Below, piece after piece: positions 17,985 to 26,903 of a stretch of 64,000 nt of DNA (the stretch's first letter is position 1; each line of letters begins with the position of its first letter). The position numbers and the translations under genes are program-made. The notes under the pieces are model-generated. The model had not been told where the DNA came from and did no database searches. It saw only the letters and a list, made by a program, of their open reading frames with translations. The stretch comes from AB-137-C09 sp964458185. Its GTDB lineage: Bacteria > Pseudomonadota > Zetaproteobacteria > Mariprofundales > Mariprofundaceae. Where the stretch lies: the NCBI GenBank assembly GCA_964458185.1, contig CAYWFG010000007.1, positions 11,412 to 75,411 on the forward strand, written 5' to 3'.

Positions 17985-19226
17985 TTATTTTTTCACCACA
18001 ATAATAGCTTTATCAACACCCGATGCTTCCAGTGTATCAATCATTGCACTAACCTTATGCATATCAGCAATCGGGCCTATTTGTACGCGGTAAATACTAG
18101 GGTCGCCTAATTTAGGGCGATACACTTGGGTGCTGGCATACTGTGAGGCGTAACGGTCACGAACCACTTGCGCGCGTTTGAACGAAGAAAAAGCACCAAT
18201 TTGCACATAAACCCCCGCTTTATTGGTGCTAGTCAACGATGTTTTTGCGGCAGTGACTTGGGCAGGCTTAGGCATCGTTGTCTTGTTACTTGCAATATCA
18301 CGCTCACTGATGGGCGATGGTAATCGCATGGCTAAACTGGCAGAGCGAGCTTCATCGTGTGCCAAACTAAGGTGTGGAATGCCTGCCATTTCCATGCGGC
18401 TTGCCATCGCTTCGGCTTCATTGCGGTTCACAAAAGGCCCTTGTCGCACCTTATACATCACAGGGACTTGCCCCAGCGTGCTAAAAATTTTCAATTCAGG
18501 AAATTTACCAAGGTAGGTTTCGCGTAATTCTTTCGCACCATCAACCGTTGAGAACGCACCCAGTTGAACATAATGATGCATCCCTCTTGTCAGTACGGGG
18601 GTAGATTTTAATGGTGCTATGGTGGTGGTTGGCTTGGGTTTCAACTCAACCATGGGGACTGATACTTGCGGTGTAATACTTACCACTTCTGCCATACCTC
18701 GAACGGGGGTAATCGTAACCTTCCGCTGTTTTTCAATTGCTTTTACTGGTTTGTTTGGTTGATAACGGGTTACACTTACTTCTGTTGCAGCTTTATCGAC
18801 CACTTGAACCCGCACCCGCGTTGTTCCTTTTCTCGCATAGCCCATTTTTTTTGCAGCAGCATACGATAGATCAATCAGGCGTTCTTTCACAAAGGGCCCC
18901 CGATCATTAATGCGTAAGATCATGCTTTTATTATTTTCTAAATTGGTCACCCGAACCTTGGTTCCCATGGGTAATGTGGGATGAGCTGCTGACATTCTAT
19001 GCATATCGTAGCGTTCACCATTGGATGTTTTTTTACCATGAAAATCTTTGCCATACCACGAGGCAATACCTTTTTCATCGTAGCCATCGGCTTTAAGCAA
19101 GGGGTAATACCATTGACCTGAAATTTTATAGGGTTTATTGGTTGCTATTCCTGTTTCATCAATGAGTTTTTTTTCACCACAGGAAGTAATGAAAAACATC
19201 AGCGATAGCAGTATAATAAGACGCAT
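17985..19226 (-). CDS. rlpA: RlpA-type septal ring lipoprotein with DPBB and two SPOR domains
   Basis: 413-aa lipoprotein: signal peptide MRLIILLSLMFFITSCGEK with lipobox ITSC. The double-psi beta-barrel domain (about 45-145) contains GIASWYGKDFHGKKTSNGE, YDMHRMSAAHPTLPMGT and RINDRGPFVKERLIDLSYAA. RlpA acts as a lytic transglycosylase on peptide-stripped glycan in some bacteria. Two SPOR domains follow (HHYVQLGAFSTVDGAKEL at about 215 and VYVQIGAFSSFKRAQVVRD at about 335) that should bind denuded septal peptidoglycan; most RlpAs have a single SPOR domain. The gene follows a lytic transglycosylase gene by 2 bases. Confidence 0.92.
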   Translation of the reverse strand: MRLIILLSLMFFITSCGEKKLIDETGIATNKPYKISGQWYYPLLKADGYDEKGIASWYGKDFHGKKTSNGERYDMHRMSAAHPTLPMGTKVRVTNLENNKSMILRINDRGPFVKERLIDLSYAAAKKMGYARKGTTRVRVQVVDKAATEVSVTRYQPNKPVKAIEKQRKVTITPVRGMAEVVSITPQVSVPMVELKPKPTTTIAPLKSTPVLTRGMHHYVQLGAFSTVDGAKELRETYLGKFPELKIFSTLGQVPVMYKVRQGPFVNRNEAEAMASRMEMAGIPHLSLAHDEARSASLAMRLPSPISERDIASNKTTMPKPAQVTAAKTSLTSTNKAGVYVQIGAFSSFKRAQVVRDRYASQYASTQVYRPKLGDPSIYRVQIGPIADMHKVSAMIDTLEASGVDKAIIVVKK

Positions 19227-19228
19227 GA

Positions 19229-19942
19229 TTATCCTTTTTTGCCTGATGGTCGTTGTTCAATGGCTTTGAACATACGCATACGGGCTACGATTTTATTCGA
19301 ATATTTACTACGCCCTAATGAGCCATTGTAGGCCTGCAAAGCGCGTGCGCGATTACGGTAACGATCCAAGTAAAAACGTAATACGGCGCAACCATAACGA
19401 ATATTCGTTTCAATAACGAATAAGTTGTCGTGTGGCGAGCCAAGTTTTTTCTTCCAAAAAGGCATCACTTGCATTAACCCTCTTGCCCCGACATTGCTTA
19501 CTGCAAAGTGATCAAAATTAGATTCTACAGACATGACACCGAGTACAAGCTCAATAGATAAATCAAAGCGTCTGCTGTAATGGTAGGTCCAGTGGGCAAT
19601 TTCTTTGGCTTCATCATCGTTAGCAACCCAGCGAGAAATCAATTCTCGAATGTCCGACTCCCAAACCACTTGATCAAAATTAAGGTGTTCCTGTTGCCCC
19701 GAAGGCGGTGCTTTTAACATATCACGCAATGCCGATTGATCATCGCTTGGCATTGCAGGCAATACCATAGCTTGCTCTTGAATAATTTGAGCCGTCGTCG
19801 TTGACTCACGCAGAGACTGTTGTTTTTCTGGCGTACTACGAAGCCAAAAAGGAAGGGTGAAAAGAAAGCCTAACAACAATACAATGCTTAAAATCCCTTT
19901 TGCTGATGCGCCGCGCAAGTAAGTATGACACCATTGCCACAT
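19229..19942 (-). CDS. Membrane-anchored lytic transglycosylase (SLT/MltC-like)
   Basis: About 237 aa: an N-terminal hydrophobic anchor (GILSIVLLLGFLFTLPFWL), a linker, then an SLT-type domain. The catalytic Glu is in VLGVMSVESNFDHFAVS, followed by GARGLMQVMPFW, NLFVIETNIRYGCAVL and RALQAYNGS, the usual goose-lysozyme-like motifs. It cleaves glycan strands in the periplasm. The ATG at 19942 avoids overlap with proS, whose stop is at 19959; longer readings from 19999 or 20047 would run into proS. The paired location with rlpA suggests joint septal wall turnover. Confidence 0.87.
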   Translation of the reverse strand: MWQWCHTYLRGASAKGILSIVLLLGFLFTLPFWLRSTPEKQQSLRESTTTAQIIQEQAMVLPAMPSDDQSALRDMLKAPPSGQQEHLNFDQVVWESDIRELISRWVANDDEAKEIAHWTYHYSRRFDLSIELVLGVMSVESNFDHFAVSNVGARGLMQVMPFWKKKLGSPHDNLFVIETNIRYGCAVLRFYLDRYRNRARALQAYNGSLGRSKYSNKIVARMRMFKAIEQRPSGKKG

Positions 19943-19958
19943 GCGTGTGATCGAATTT

Positions 19959-21662
19959 TTAGATCTTGCAGCAAGAACGAAGCAATGAGATTGCTTCATC
20001 AATGGCAATGATCTTTTTCTCGCCACAACGCGCTGCAAGTGCAACATTACCTTCTTCTAAATCACGATCACCAATAATAATTTGCCAAGGAATACCAATT
20101 AACTCATGATCACGAAACTTCACTCCAGGGCGTTCTTTGCGATCATCCCAAAGCACCTCAAAACCCGCTTCTTGCAGGCGATGGTAAAACGAGCGTGAAG
20201 CATCCATGACTGCCTCTTTTTTACCCAACGATACAATGGATACCTGAAAGGGTGCTAAATGCTCGGGCCAAACAATGCCTGCATCATCATGACACTGCTC
20301 AATCACAGCCGCCATCAGCCGAGACACACCAATACCATAACAACCCATAGTGGCAATACTTCGCCGACCTTGTTGATTTTGAAATTGTACATCCATCGCT
20401 TTAGCATAACAATCACCCAAAGCAAAAACATGACCGACTTCAATACCACGCCGCCATTGCATCACACCATCATCACAATGACTGCATGTATCCCCCACCT
20501 TCACCGTGCGTACATCCACCCATTGTTCAATGGTAACATCACGCGCCAAATCAACCCCAGTTAAATGAATACCCATCTCATTGCTGCCAGCTATCAGCCC
20601 TGTGCCATCACGCAAGGCATGATCCATAAACACAGGCACAGATAATCCACATGGACCAACAAAACCTGTAAGCCCACCTGCGGCTGCAACCATGGCATCA
20701 TCTGCCAAATTTACCGTCTCTGCTGCCAAAGCACGCGCAAGTTTAACTTCTTGCACGGTATCATCGCCACAGACACATATTGCCACAACGGTAGCATCAT
20801 GGATACCCCCTGTGACACGGTAGACCATCGTTTTAATAAGTCGTTCAGGTTGCACATTCAGTAATTTAGCGACATCTTCAACCGAACTTGACAATGGTGT
20901 GGCTACTTTCTTCATTGCTTCTTGGTATGCCGTTAAAGGTGGATGCGTGGCTTTTGCCTTTTCTAGATTTGCGGCATAATTGCATGCCGAGCAATGGGCA
21001 ATCAAGTCTTCACCTGAATCAGCCAATACATGGAACTCATGCGAAGCAAGTCCACCAATGCTGCCGTTGTCTGCTTCCACGGCGCGGTATTCCAGTCCGA
21101 GGCGGTTAAATATACGCCCGTAAGTTGTAAACATATTATCATATTCTTGCTGCAAACAGGATTCATCAGCATGAAAAGAATAGGCATCTTTCATGATAAA
21201 CTCACGGGCACGCATCAAACCAAAACGGGGGCGAATTTCGTCACGAAACTTAGTTTGGATTTGATAAACCGTTAAGGGTAATTGCTTGTACGAACGCAGG
21301 TCTTTGGCAATTAAATCGCAAATAACTTCTTCATGCGTAGGGCCAAGGCATGATTCGTGACCATGACGGTCATTAAACCGCGTTAATTCAGGACCATATT
21401 TTTGCAAACGCCCTGATTGTTGCCATAGCGCGGTAGGTTGCACCATCGGCAGCAATAGTTCTTGCGCCCCTGCACGGTTCATTTCATCACGGATAATAGA
21501 TTCAATCTTGCGTAATACACGCAAACCCAGCGGTAAATAATCGTAAACACCGCTAGTGACTCGACGGATAAAGCCTGCACGAAGCAATAACTGATGGGAT
21601 ACAACTTCAGCATCGGCAGGGGTGTTACGCATGGTAGGGGCAAGAAAACGTGAATATCGCAT
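19959..21662 (-). CDS. proS: Prolyl-tRNA synthetase (bacterial type with editing domain)
   Basis: 567 aa, the usual length for bacterial ProRS. The N-terminus MRYSRFLAPTMRNTPADAEV is characteristic. Class II motifs: PLGLRVLRKIESIIRDEM, LGPTHEEVICDL and TKFRDEIRPRFGLMRAREF. The insertion (editing) domain lies about 225-405 and includes LLNVQPERLIKTMVYRV; motif 3 is GCYGIGVSRLMAAVIEQ. The anticodon-binding domain ends the chain. It heads a run with the lytic transglycosylase and rlpA downstream. Confidence 0.95.
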   Translation of the reverse strand: MRYSRFLAPTMRNTPADAEVVSHQLLLRAGFIRRVTSGVYDYLPLGLRVLRKIESIIRDEMNRAGAQELLLPMVQPTALWQQSGRLQKYGPELTRFNDRHGHESCLGPTHEEVICDLIAKDLRSYKQLPLTVYQIQTKFRDEIRPRFGLMRAREFIMKDAYSFHADESCLQQEYDNMFTTYGRIFNRLGLEYRAVEADNGSIGGLASHEFHVLADSGEDLIAHCSACNYAANLEKAKATHPPLTAYQEAMKKVATPLSSSVEDVAKLLNVQPERLIKTMVYRVTGGIHDATVVAICVCGDDTVQEVKLARALAAETVNLADDAMVAAAGGLTGFVGPCGLSVPVFMDHALRDGTGLIAGSNEMGIHLTGVDLARDVTIEQWVDVRTVKVGDTCSHCDDGVMQWRRGIEVGHVFALGDCYAKAMDVQFQNQQGRRSIATMGCYGIGVSRLMAAVIEQCHDDAGIVWPEHLAPFQVSIVSLGKKEAVMDASRSFYHRLQEAGFEVLWDDRKERPGVKFRDHELIGIPWQIIIGDRDLEEGNVALAARCGEKKIIAIDEAISLLRSCCKI

Positions 21663-21747
21663 GGTAAGAACCCTAGAAAGCTATGGTCAAATAGGCAAGT
21701 TTAGACGTGGTTACTAGGCGTGAGCTATGCTATTACCACATTATTGC

Positions 21748-23007
21748 TCACCGCTGCCAATAACTCATACACTCCACATGACCCGAAAAGGGGAATAAAT
21801 CTAATCCTCGCACCGCTTGCAAATGAAAGCCTTGTTGTGCCACCAACAAAGCATCTCGGCTGGCAGAAGCAGGGTCACAATGAATCATGATAATACTTTG
21901 GGGCAGCAAATGATGCAATTGTTGGCATACTTTTTTAGCCCCTTTGCGAGGAGGGTCAAGAATAAGGCAATCAGCACCCACCATGGCATCAGGGGTGTGT
22001 AACATCCGTCCCATTAAATCTGCCACCGCATAATGAGCGGGCAGTTGCAACCGTTTTGCACTGGCATTAGCAGCCCTTACACTGGTAGCATTCATTTCAA
22101 AGCCTGCCACTTCACAGCCACTTGCAGCCAATGGCAACGAGATATTGCCAATGCCAGAAAACAAATCGACCACCCGCCGCACATCAGTGCACCAATCCAA
22201 CACCTGTTGTACCATCTGTATATTGCCCGCTTTATTGCCTTGAACAAAATCATCAGGTCCCACCAATAAGGCAATATCAGCTTTTGTTGTTGGCACAGCA
22301 TCAAAAAATGGCACGACAGGACGAGATAAAGGACGGCAGAGCTGTGAATCACGCCACCACCACTGCACAGGAAGTTCCCTTGCATGGGTGATGGCACTTA
22401 CATCAGGTGGTATCTTGGGGAGGGTGGTGTATTCTAAAACAGCATGAATACCATCATCTGTAACCATAGCATACAAGGCATCGGGTGGTGTTTTGGTCAT
22501 GCCTATTGTGTTGATTAATTCCCATTGATGGTACAAAGCCTGCAATGCAGGCACTATTGCCATGCACAATTCGGTAGTCACAACAGTATGAGAAGCCGTT
22601 GCATAAAACCCTAGATTACCTTCTTGATCCATATGCCAACGCACCCGCCGCCGTTGATCGCTGGCAGGTGACATGGGCAACCAATCAACATCAGCCCGAT
22701 CAACTGCAGCAAAAGCACGGCGAATCCAATCCGTTTTTATAGCGATATGTGCCGACAGTTCAACACATTGCAAGGCGCAGCCTCCGCAAGATAGTGCTAC
22801 AGGGCAAGGCGGTGTGACGCGATGCGGTGATGATACGACCCACTCTTTTACTACTCCATGGTAGATGCCACGACGTTGCCCCGTAATCACACCACGGACT
22901 ACATCACCTGCAACGACATGAGGCAGCAGTACTGCCCCATCATCTAAAGGCAACCACCCTAAACCACCAGCAATCAGTCGTTCAACCGTACCCTCAAACG
23001 TATGCAT
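21748..23007 (-). CDS. 23S rRNA (uracil-5-)-methyltransferase, RlmD/TrmA family
   Basis: About 419 aa. An N-terminal TRAM-like OB domain (TVERLIAGGLGWLPLDDGA) is followed by an iron-sulfur cluster segment (PPCPVALSCGGCALQCV). The SAM-binding core has VDLFSGIGNISLPLAASG, the LDPPRKGAKKV motif, and a nucleophilic Cys in MIHCDPASASRDALL; the chain ends FPFSGHVECMSYW. The family methylates U747/U1939 of 23S rRNA or U54 of tRNA; iron-sulfur content favours RlmC/RlmD-type over TrmA. The ATG at 23007, giving MHTFEGTVERL, overlaps the end of aroK by 14 bases; a longer reading from 23034 adds nine residues. Confidence 0.88.
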   Translation of the reverse strand: MHTFEGTVERLIAGGLGWLPLDDGAVLLPHVVAGDVVRGVITGQRRGIYHGVVKEWVVSSPHRVTPPCPVALSCGGCALQCVELSAHIAIKTDWIRRAFAAVDRADVDWLPMSPASDQRRRVRWHMDQEGNLGFYATASHTVVTTELCMAIVPALQALYHQWELINTIGMTKTPPDALYAMVTDDGIHAVLEYTTLPKIPPDVSAITHARELPVQWWWRDSQLCRPLSRPVVPFFDAVPTTKADIALLVGPDDFVQGNKAGNIQMVQQVLDWCTDVRRVVDLFSGIGNISLPLAASGCEVAGFEMNATSVRAANASAKRLQLPAHYAVADLMGRMLHTPDAMVGADCLILDPPRKGAKKVCQQLHHLLPQSIIMIHCDPASASRDALLVAQQGFHLQAVRGLDLFPFSGHVECMSYWQR

Positions 23008-23518
23008 CAAGAAACCGTACAATATCAGAGACAATCATCTTGACTCGGTATTCCCCTGTATTGATATGAAAATCGGCACAGCGCCGATAATAACTTCGCC
23101 GTTCTCGATCTAAGGCTTGGGCTTTATGCAATGGATTAACACCATACAACAAGGGACGATTGCGGTCGCCTGCGGTGCGTCTGGCAAGAATATCAGGTCT
23201 CGCATCCAACCAAATAACAGGGCCGCCTTGCGCTAAACGTTCGCGGTTCGGCGCACGCATCACAACCCCGCCACCCGTAGCTAAAACGCAAGGTTTAGCT
23301 TGAGTAACATGGTATTGTAAACATTCACCTTCCAGCGCACGAAAGATACATTCACCATCTTCAGCAAAAATACGAGGGATTGTCTTGCCTGCCTTGTGTA
23401 CAATGGCAGCATCAAGATCAACAAAGGGTAAACGCAATTCTTTAGCAAGTCGTTCACCAATACTACTTTTACCCACGCCCATCGGGCCAATCAATGAAAT
23501 AATGGTTGGATCATGCAT
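22994..23518 (-). CDS. aroK: Shikimate kinase
   Basis: 174 aa; phosphorylates shikimate in the aromatic amino-acid pathway. Walker A is GPMGVGKSSIG; the shikimate-binding DxD is in FVDLDAAIV; LATGGGVVMR and the lid region AGDRNRPLLYG are conserved. The gene is followed without a gap by the rRNA methyltransferase. aroB, its usual neighbour, is absent here. Upstream, an 18-base A8-TA-T8 palindrome (from about 23532) precedes the ATG. Confidence 0.94.
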   Translation of the reverse strand: MHDPTIISLIGPMGVGKSSIGERLAKELRLPFVDLDAAIVHKAGKTIPRIFAEDGECIFRALEGECLQYHVTQAKPCVLATGGGVVMRAPNRERLAQGGPVIWLDARPDILARRTAGDRNRPLLYGVNPLHKAQALDRERRSYYRRCADFHINTGEYRVKMIVSDIVRFLDAYV

Positions 23519-23554
23519 TTCGCCATGGTATAAAAAAAATATTTTTTTTCCACC

Positions 23555-23577
23555 GAAAGCTATCAGGCTTTCTTTTT
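23555..23577 (+). terminator. Small stem-loop with T-run overlapping repeat copy 2
   Basis: GAAAGC and GCTTTC (6 bp) flank a TATCAG loop, and five T follow on the plus strand. This has the form of a short intrinsic terminator for plus-strand transcription, yet both flanking genes are on the minus strand. It overlaps the 23-bp repeat. It may be a chance hairpin or block antisense transcription. Confidence 0.35.
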
Positions 23578-23588
23578 AAGACGGGACA
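23566..23588 (+). repeat. 23-bp interspersed repeat, copy 2
   Basis: GGCTTTCTTTTTAAGACGGG then ACA; 21 of 23 bases match copies 1 (5837-5859) and 3 (63948-63970), with C-to-T changes at positions 6 and 8. It lies in the 90-bp gap between the nitroreductase 3' end and the aroK start. Confidence 0.65.
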
Positions 23589-23608
23589 GAAATAAATTTT
23601 TTGGATGA

Positions 23609-24229
23609 TCAATCATCTTGACGAAAATAAGGTTTTTTCCAACGATCTGAAAAAACTAACGATGCCATAGGACGACGACTACGACCTTTATTTTCAAGCT
23701 CTCGAAGTTCATTATTAAGCACTGCATCATCACCAATGTAACCCAATGCGGTAATACTCATCGGCTGAATATCTTTAGGGATACCCCAATGACCGCGTGC
23801 CATTTCAACGTCAAAGCCACCCATTTGATGGGTCACTAGCCCCAATGAAGTTGCCTGCACAGCAAAAGCCATCATTGCTTGCCCTGTGTCGTACTCTGCC
23901 CAGCGATTTGATTTATCATTTTGCCGAAAATGCTTGCTTGCACACGCCATGATCAATACAGGGGCATGCTGCGCCCATTCTCGATTTTTAGCACCAAGGC
24001 AATCCAATAAGTTTTTCCAATTGCTTAATTCATTGTCAGAAAAACGATCGGCGACAATAAAACGCCAAGGCTCATCGCCAAAACAACTCGGCGACCAACG
24101 GGCAGCTTCAAGGCAAGACAATAACCGCTCACGCTCTATCGCACGGTCTGAAGCAAACGCTCTGGGACTCCAACGATTGGCTAAATGATGATCAATTTCA
24201 GCATTAGGATTGGCTTGTTTTTGGCTCAT
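23609..24229 (-). CDS. Nitroreductase-family FMN-dependent oxidoreductase
   Basis: 206 aa. The N-terminal NRWSPRAFASDRAI and RLLSCLEAARWSPSCFGDEP match the FMN-binding start of the nitroreductase fold, with PWRFIVADR after it. GLVTHQMGGFDVEMARGHWG and ALGYIGDD in the C-terminal half are typical of the group that accepts quinones, nitroaromatics or flavin-like substrates with NAD(P)H. The physiological substrate is unknown. It is 12 bases downstream of the parvulin gene. Confidence 0.87.
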   Translation of the reverse strand: MSQKQANPNAEIDHHLANRWSPRAFASDRAIERERLLSCLEAARWSPSCFGDEPWRFIVADRFSDNELSNWKNLLDCLGAKNREWAQHAPVLIMACASKHFRQNDKSNRWAEYDTGQAMMAFAVQATSLGLVTHQMGGFDVEMARGHWGIPKDIQPMSITALGYIGDDAVLNNELRELENKGRSRRPMASLVFSDRWKKPYFRQDD

Positions 24230-24241
24230 GATTGACTCCTT

Positions 24242-25159
24242 TTAGGGGCGGGAATTAGGTTGTGGCGATACAGGGGAGCGCACATCAGGTAGCCGATACT
24301 TGCGGTCAAGGATTTCATAATCAACATCTTGCTTCATTTGCTCCACCCAATCACGAAATCGTTGCTGCTGAAGCTGGGTAGTGATTTGTACCTTCATACC
24401 ATTAAAAGGACGTATACCCGCAGGAACTTGATCAATCCATTGAATAATATGATACCCTAAATGAGAATGAATCACGCCTGACAATGGATTGTTTGCATTG
24501 AGTTTTTGAATCGCCTGTTCAATGACTGCGCCCATTTGACCACGACGAAAGGGTGGTAGTTCACCGCCATTTTTGGCACTGGCAGTATCTTGTGATACTT
24601 TTGTTGCCAAGGTGGCAAAATTCGCACCTTTTTTTAATGACGCTAACACTTTTTTAGCAGTGGCTTCATCTTTTAACAGAATATGCCGAATATGCCATTG
24701 CGGCACTTGTTGATACTGCTGTTGATGTTCATCGTAATACTTGCGCACATCATCATTGCTGGGGGCAAGTTCTTTACGCATACTTGTGTTCAATGCCTGA
24801 ATCAAAATGCTGGCTGTCATGCTGTCAATACGCGCTTTGATCAAGGGATCGTTATGGATGCCTTTTTGTTTGGCTTGTTCCACCAAAGCATAACGGGTCA
24901 TGATATTTTTTAACAAATTAGTGCGCATCGCTGTTTGTTGTTGCATCTTTTTCACGCTGTCAGGCATGCGCAAGAATTCGGCATCAATATCAGCTTCGGT
25001 AAAAAAGTGTTCGCCGACTTTTGCCACAGCATCTTTTGGTGGCGCTACCTTAGTGCTTGCTTGAGGCTGTGTTATTGGCGGAGGTGTAGGTTGTTGCGGC
25101 GACGATTCACAGCCCAATAATAAAGCAGCGATTGCAATGATTCCAATGATTAATTTCAT
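24242..25159 (-). CDS. Parvulin-type peptidyl-prolyl isomerase lipoprotein
   Basis: 305 aa. Signal peptide KLIIGIIAIAALLLGCESSP with lipobox LLGC; a Pro/Gln-rich linker; a SurA-like helical chaperone region (about 45-150); then one PpiC rotamase domain (about 155-255) with WHIRHILLKDEATAKKVLA, ATKVSQDTASAKNGGEL, GYHIIQWIDQ. It resembles PrsA/PpiD-like foldases acting on exported proteins in the periplasm, tethered by its lipid. It is 17 bases downstream of queA. Confidence 0.88.
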   Translation of the reverse strand: MKLIIGIIAIAALLLGCESSPQQPTPPPITQPQASTKVAPPKDAVAKVGEHFFTEADIDAEFLRMPDSVKKMQQQTAMRTNLLKNIMTRYALVEQAKQKGIHNDPLIKARIDSMTASILIQALNTSMRKELAPSNDDVRKYYDEHQQQYQQVPQWHIRHILLKDEATAKKVLASLKKGANFATLATKVSQDTASAKNGGELPPFRRGQMGAVIEQAIQKLNANNPLSGVIHSHLGYHIIQWIDQVPAGIRPFNGMKVQITTQLQQQRFRDWVEQMKQDVDYEILDRKYRLPDVRSPVSPQPNSRP

Positions 25160-25176
25160 AATGAGACCTTCTCTAA

Positions 25177-26202
25177 TTAAGCGGTAAGCCGCTCACAAAA
25201 CATGGCATCGCCATAAGAAAAAAAGCGATACTGCTCAGCAATAGCGTGAGCATACAATTCACGAATACGCCTCGTGCCTGCGAAAGCAGAGACCAACATC
25301 AATAACGTGGAACGCGGTAAATGAAAATTAGTTAGCAATGCATCAACCACTTGAAAATCATAATCAGGGTAGATAAACAAACGACTTCGTGCAGCACCCA
25401 TCATGACCATCCCATCAATAACGGCAGACTCCAAACACCGTAGGCTGGTCGTACCAATAGCAACAATGCGCCGCCCTTCTTCTCTGGCACAATTGATCGC
25501 ATCGGCTGCCTGCATTGATATATGGTAAGACTCTTCATGCATCTGATGATCTCGGATGTTTTCTACCTGTATTGGCTGAAATGTACCTGCCCCCACATGC
25601 AATGTTACCTCAACAAAAGACGCACCAGCTTGGCGCATGGCATCCATCAAAGAATGGGTTAAGTGCAAGCCTGCCGTTGGTGCTGCCACGGCCCCATCAT
25701 GGCGGGCAAACACCGTTTGATAACGTGTTTGATCACCCACTTCATCAGGACGCGCAATATAAGGCGGCAAGGGCATGTGACCGTGGGTGTTGATCGCTTG
25801 CGGCACATCCTCGGCCAGCAACTGCACCACCAATTCACGTTCACGTTTGGCAACCACCAACACCTCAAACCCTGCGGCAATATGAATGATTGCACCAATA
25901 CTTAAAGGTTTATTCGCCTTCCCCCATGCCAACCATTGATGATCATCTTCTAGGGGCTCTAGCAACAAAATCTCAACCTTGCCACCTGTCGGCTTATGCC
26001 CCAACAAACGTGCAGGGATGACTCGCGTATTGTTAATCACCCATACATCACCCGCTTGCACCCAATCAGCCAGCCCTGCCACCGTGCGATCAAACAAAGC
26101 ATCATCAGTAAGATGCAATAAGCGTGAAGCATCGCGCTCTGGCAAAGGGTGATTGGCGATTAAATGGTCAGGCAGGGTGAAATCAAAATCAGCCAGCGTC
26201 AA
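25177..26202 (-). CDS. queA: tRNA preQ1(34) S-adenosylmethionine ribosyltransferase-isomerase
   Basis: About 341 aa. QueA transfers and isomerises the ribosyl part of SAM onto preQ1 in tRNA, giving epoxyqueuosine. Landmarks: LPDHLIANHPLPERDASRLL, VINNTRVIPARLLGHK, EILLLEP, APTAGLHLT, HVGAGTFQPIQVENI and FHLPRSTLLMLVSAFAG. The start is uncertain. A TTG at 26202, one base after the rpiA stop, gives LTLADFDF, which fits the family's short N-terminus; a GTG at 26226 would add 8 residues and overlap rpiA. Confidence 0.94.
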   Translation of the reverse strand: MTLADFDFTLPDHLIANHPLPERDASRLLHLTDDALFDRTVAGLADWVQAGDVWVINNTRVIPARLLGHKPTGGKVEILLLEPLEDDHQWLAWGKANKPLSIGAIIHIAAGFEVLVVAKRERELVVQLLAEDVPQAINTHGHMPLPPYIARPDEVGDQTRYQTVFARHDGAVAAPTAGLHLTHSLMDAMRQAGASFVEVTLHVGAGTFQPIQVENIRDHQMHEESYHISMQAADAINCAREEGRRIVAIGTTSLRCLESAVIDGMVMMGAARSRLFIYPDYDFQVVDALLTNFHLPRSTLLMLVSAFAGTRRIRELYAHAIAEQYRFFSYGDAMFCERLTA

Positions 26203-26203
26203 G

Positions 26204-26881
26204 TTATCGTTCAATGACTTCCACACCCGCTGGCGTACCCATTAATACCACATCGCCTTTGCGACTAAAACGCGAAAAAATACCGCAAGTAACCACACCG
26301 GGGACGTGATTCAAGCGTTCTTCTAGCGCAGGCGCATCGGTGATAACCAGTGCATGGACATCCAAAATGATATTGCCATTATCGGTAGTGAAACCTTCGC
26401 GGCGAATCGTTTTTCCACCTAGTGCGTTGGCAATGCCTGTGACATACGATTCGGCCATAGGAATGACTTCAATCGGCAAGGGGAACGCACCCAAATGCGT
26501 CACTTGTTTACTGGCATCAACAATGCAGACAAAACGTGCCGAAGCACAAGCGACGATTTTTTCACGGGTTAACGCACCACCGCCGCCTTTGGTGAGGTTA
26601 TTGTCGCCATCAAATTCGTCTGCACCGTCAATGTATACCGATAATTGTGGCACTTGTTGCAAGGCATCATTGAGTTCTAACACGGCAATACCATGGCTGC
26701 GCAAACGTTCTGCGGTGGCTTCTGAACTTGCCACTGTGCCAATAATACGATCTTTCATGGTTGCTAAGGCATCAATAAATTTATTGGCAGTCGAACCTGT
26801 ACCAACCCCCACAATGCCCCCTTCAGGCACATAGGTTAAGGCGGCTTCGGCAACTTTTTCTTTCATTTCATCTTGGGTCAT
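26204..26881 (-). CDS. rpiA: Ribose-5-phosphate isomerase A
   Basis: 225 aa; interconverts ribose 5-phosphate and ribulose 5-phosphate. Conserved blocks: IVGVGTGSTANKFI, VASSEATAERLR, DGADEFDGDNNLTKGGGGAL and TREKIVACAS. The ATG at 26881 gives MTQDEMKEKVAEAALTYV, the normal RpiA start; a longer frame to 27010 would overlap hslU. AAGGAT lies about 10 bases upstream of the chosen ATG. Confidence 0.95.
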   Translation of the reverse strand: MTQDEMKEKVAEAALTYVPEGGIVGVGTGSTANKFIDALATMKDRIIGTVASSEATAERLRSHGIAVLELNDALQQVPQLSVYIDGADEFDGDNNLTKGGGGALTREKIVACASARFVCIVDASKQVTHLGAFPLPIEVIPMAESYVTGIANALGGKTIRREGFTTDNGNIILDVHALVITDAPALEERLNHVPGVVTCGIFSRFSRKGDVVLMGTPAGVEVIER

Positions 26882-26903
26882 GATGTGGGCTATCCTTGAT
26901 TCC

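Noticed and set aside
21720..21752. GTGAGC/GCTCAC arms between the methyltransferase and proS
   Set aside because: Only six pairs with a 20-base loop and no T-run; too weak to call a terminator.
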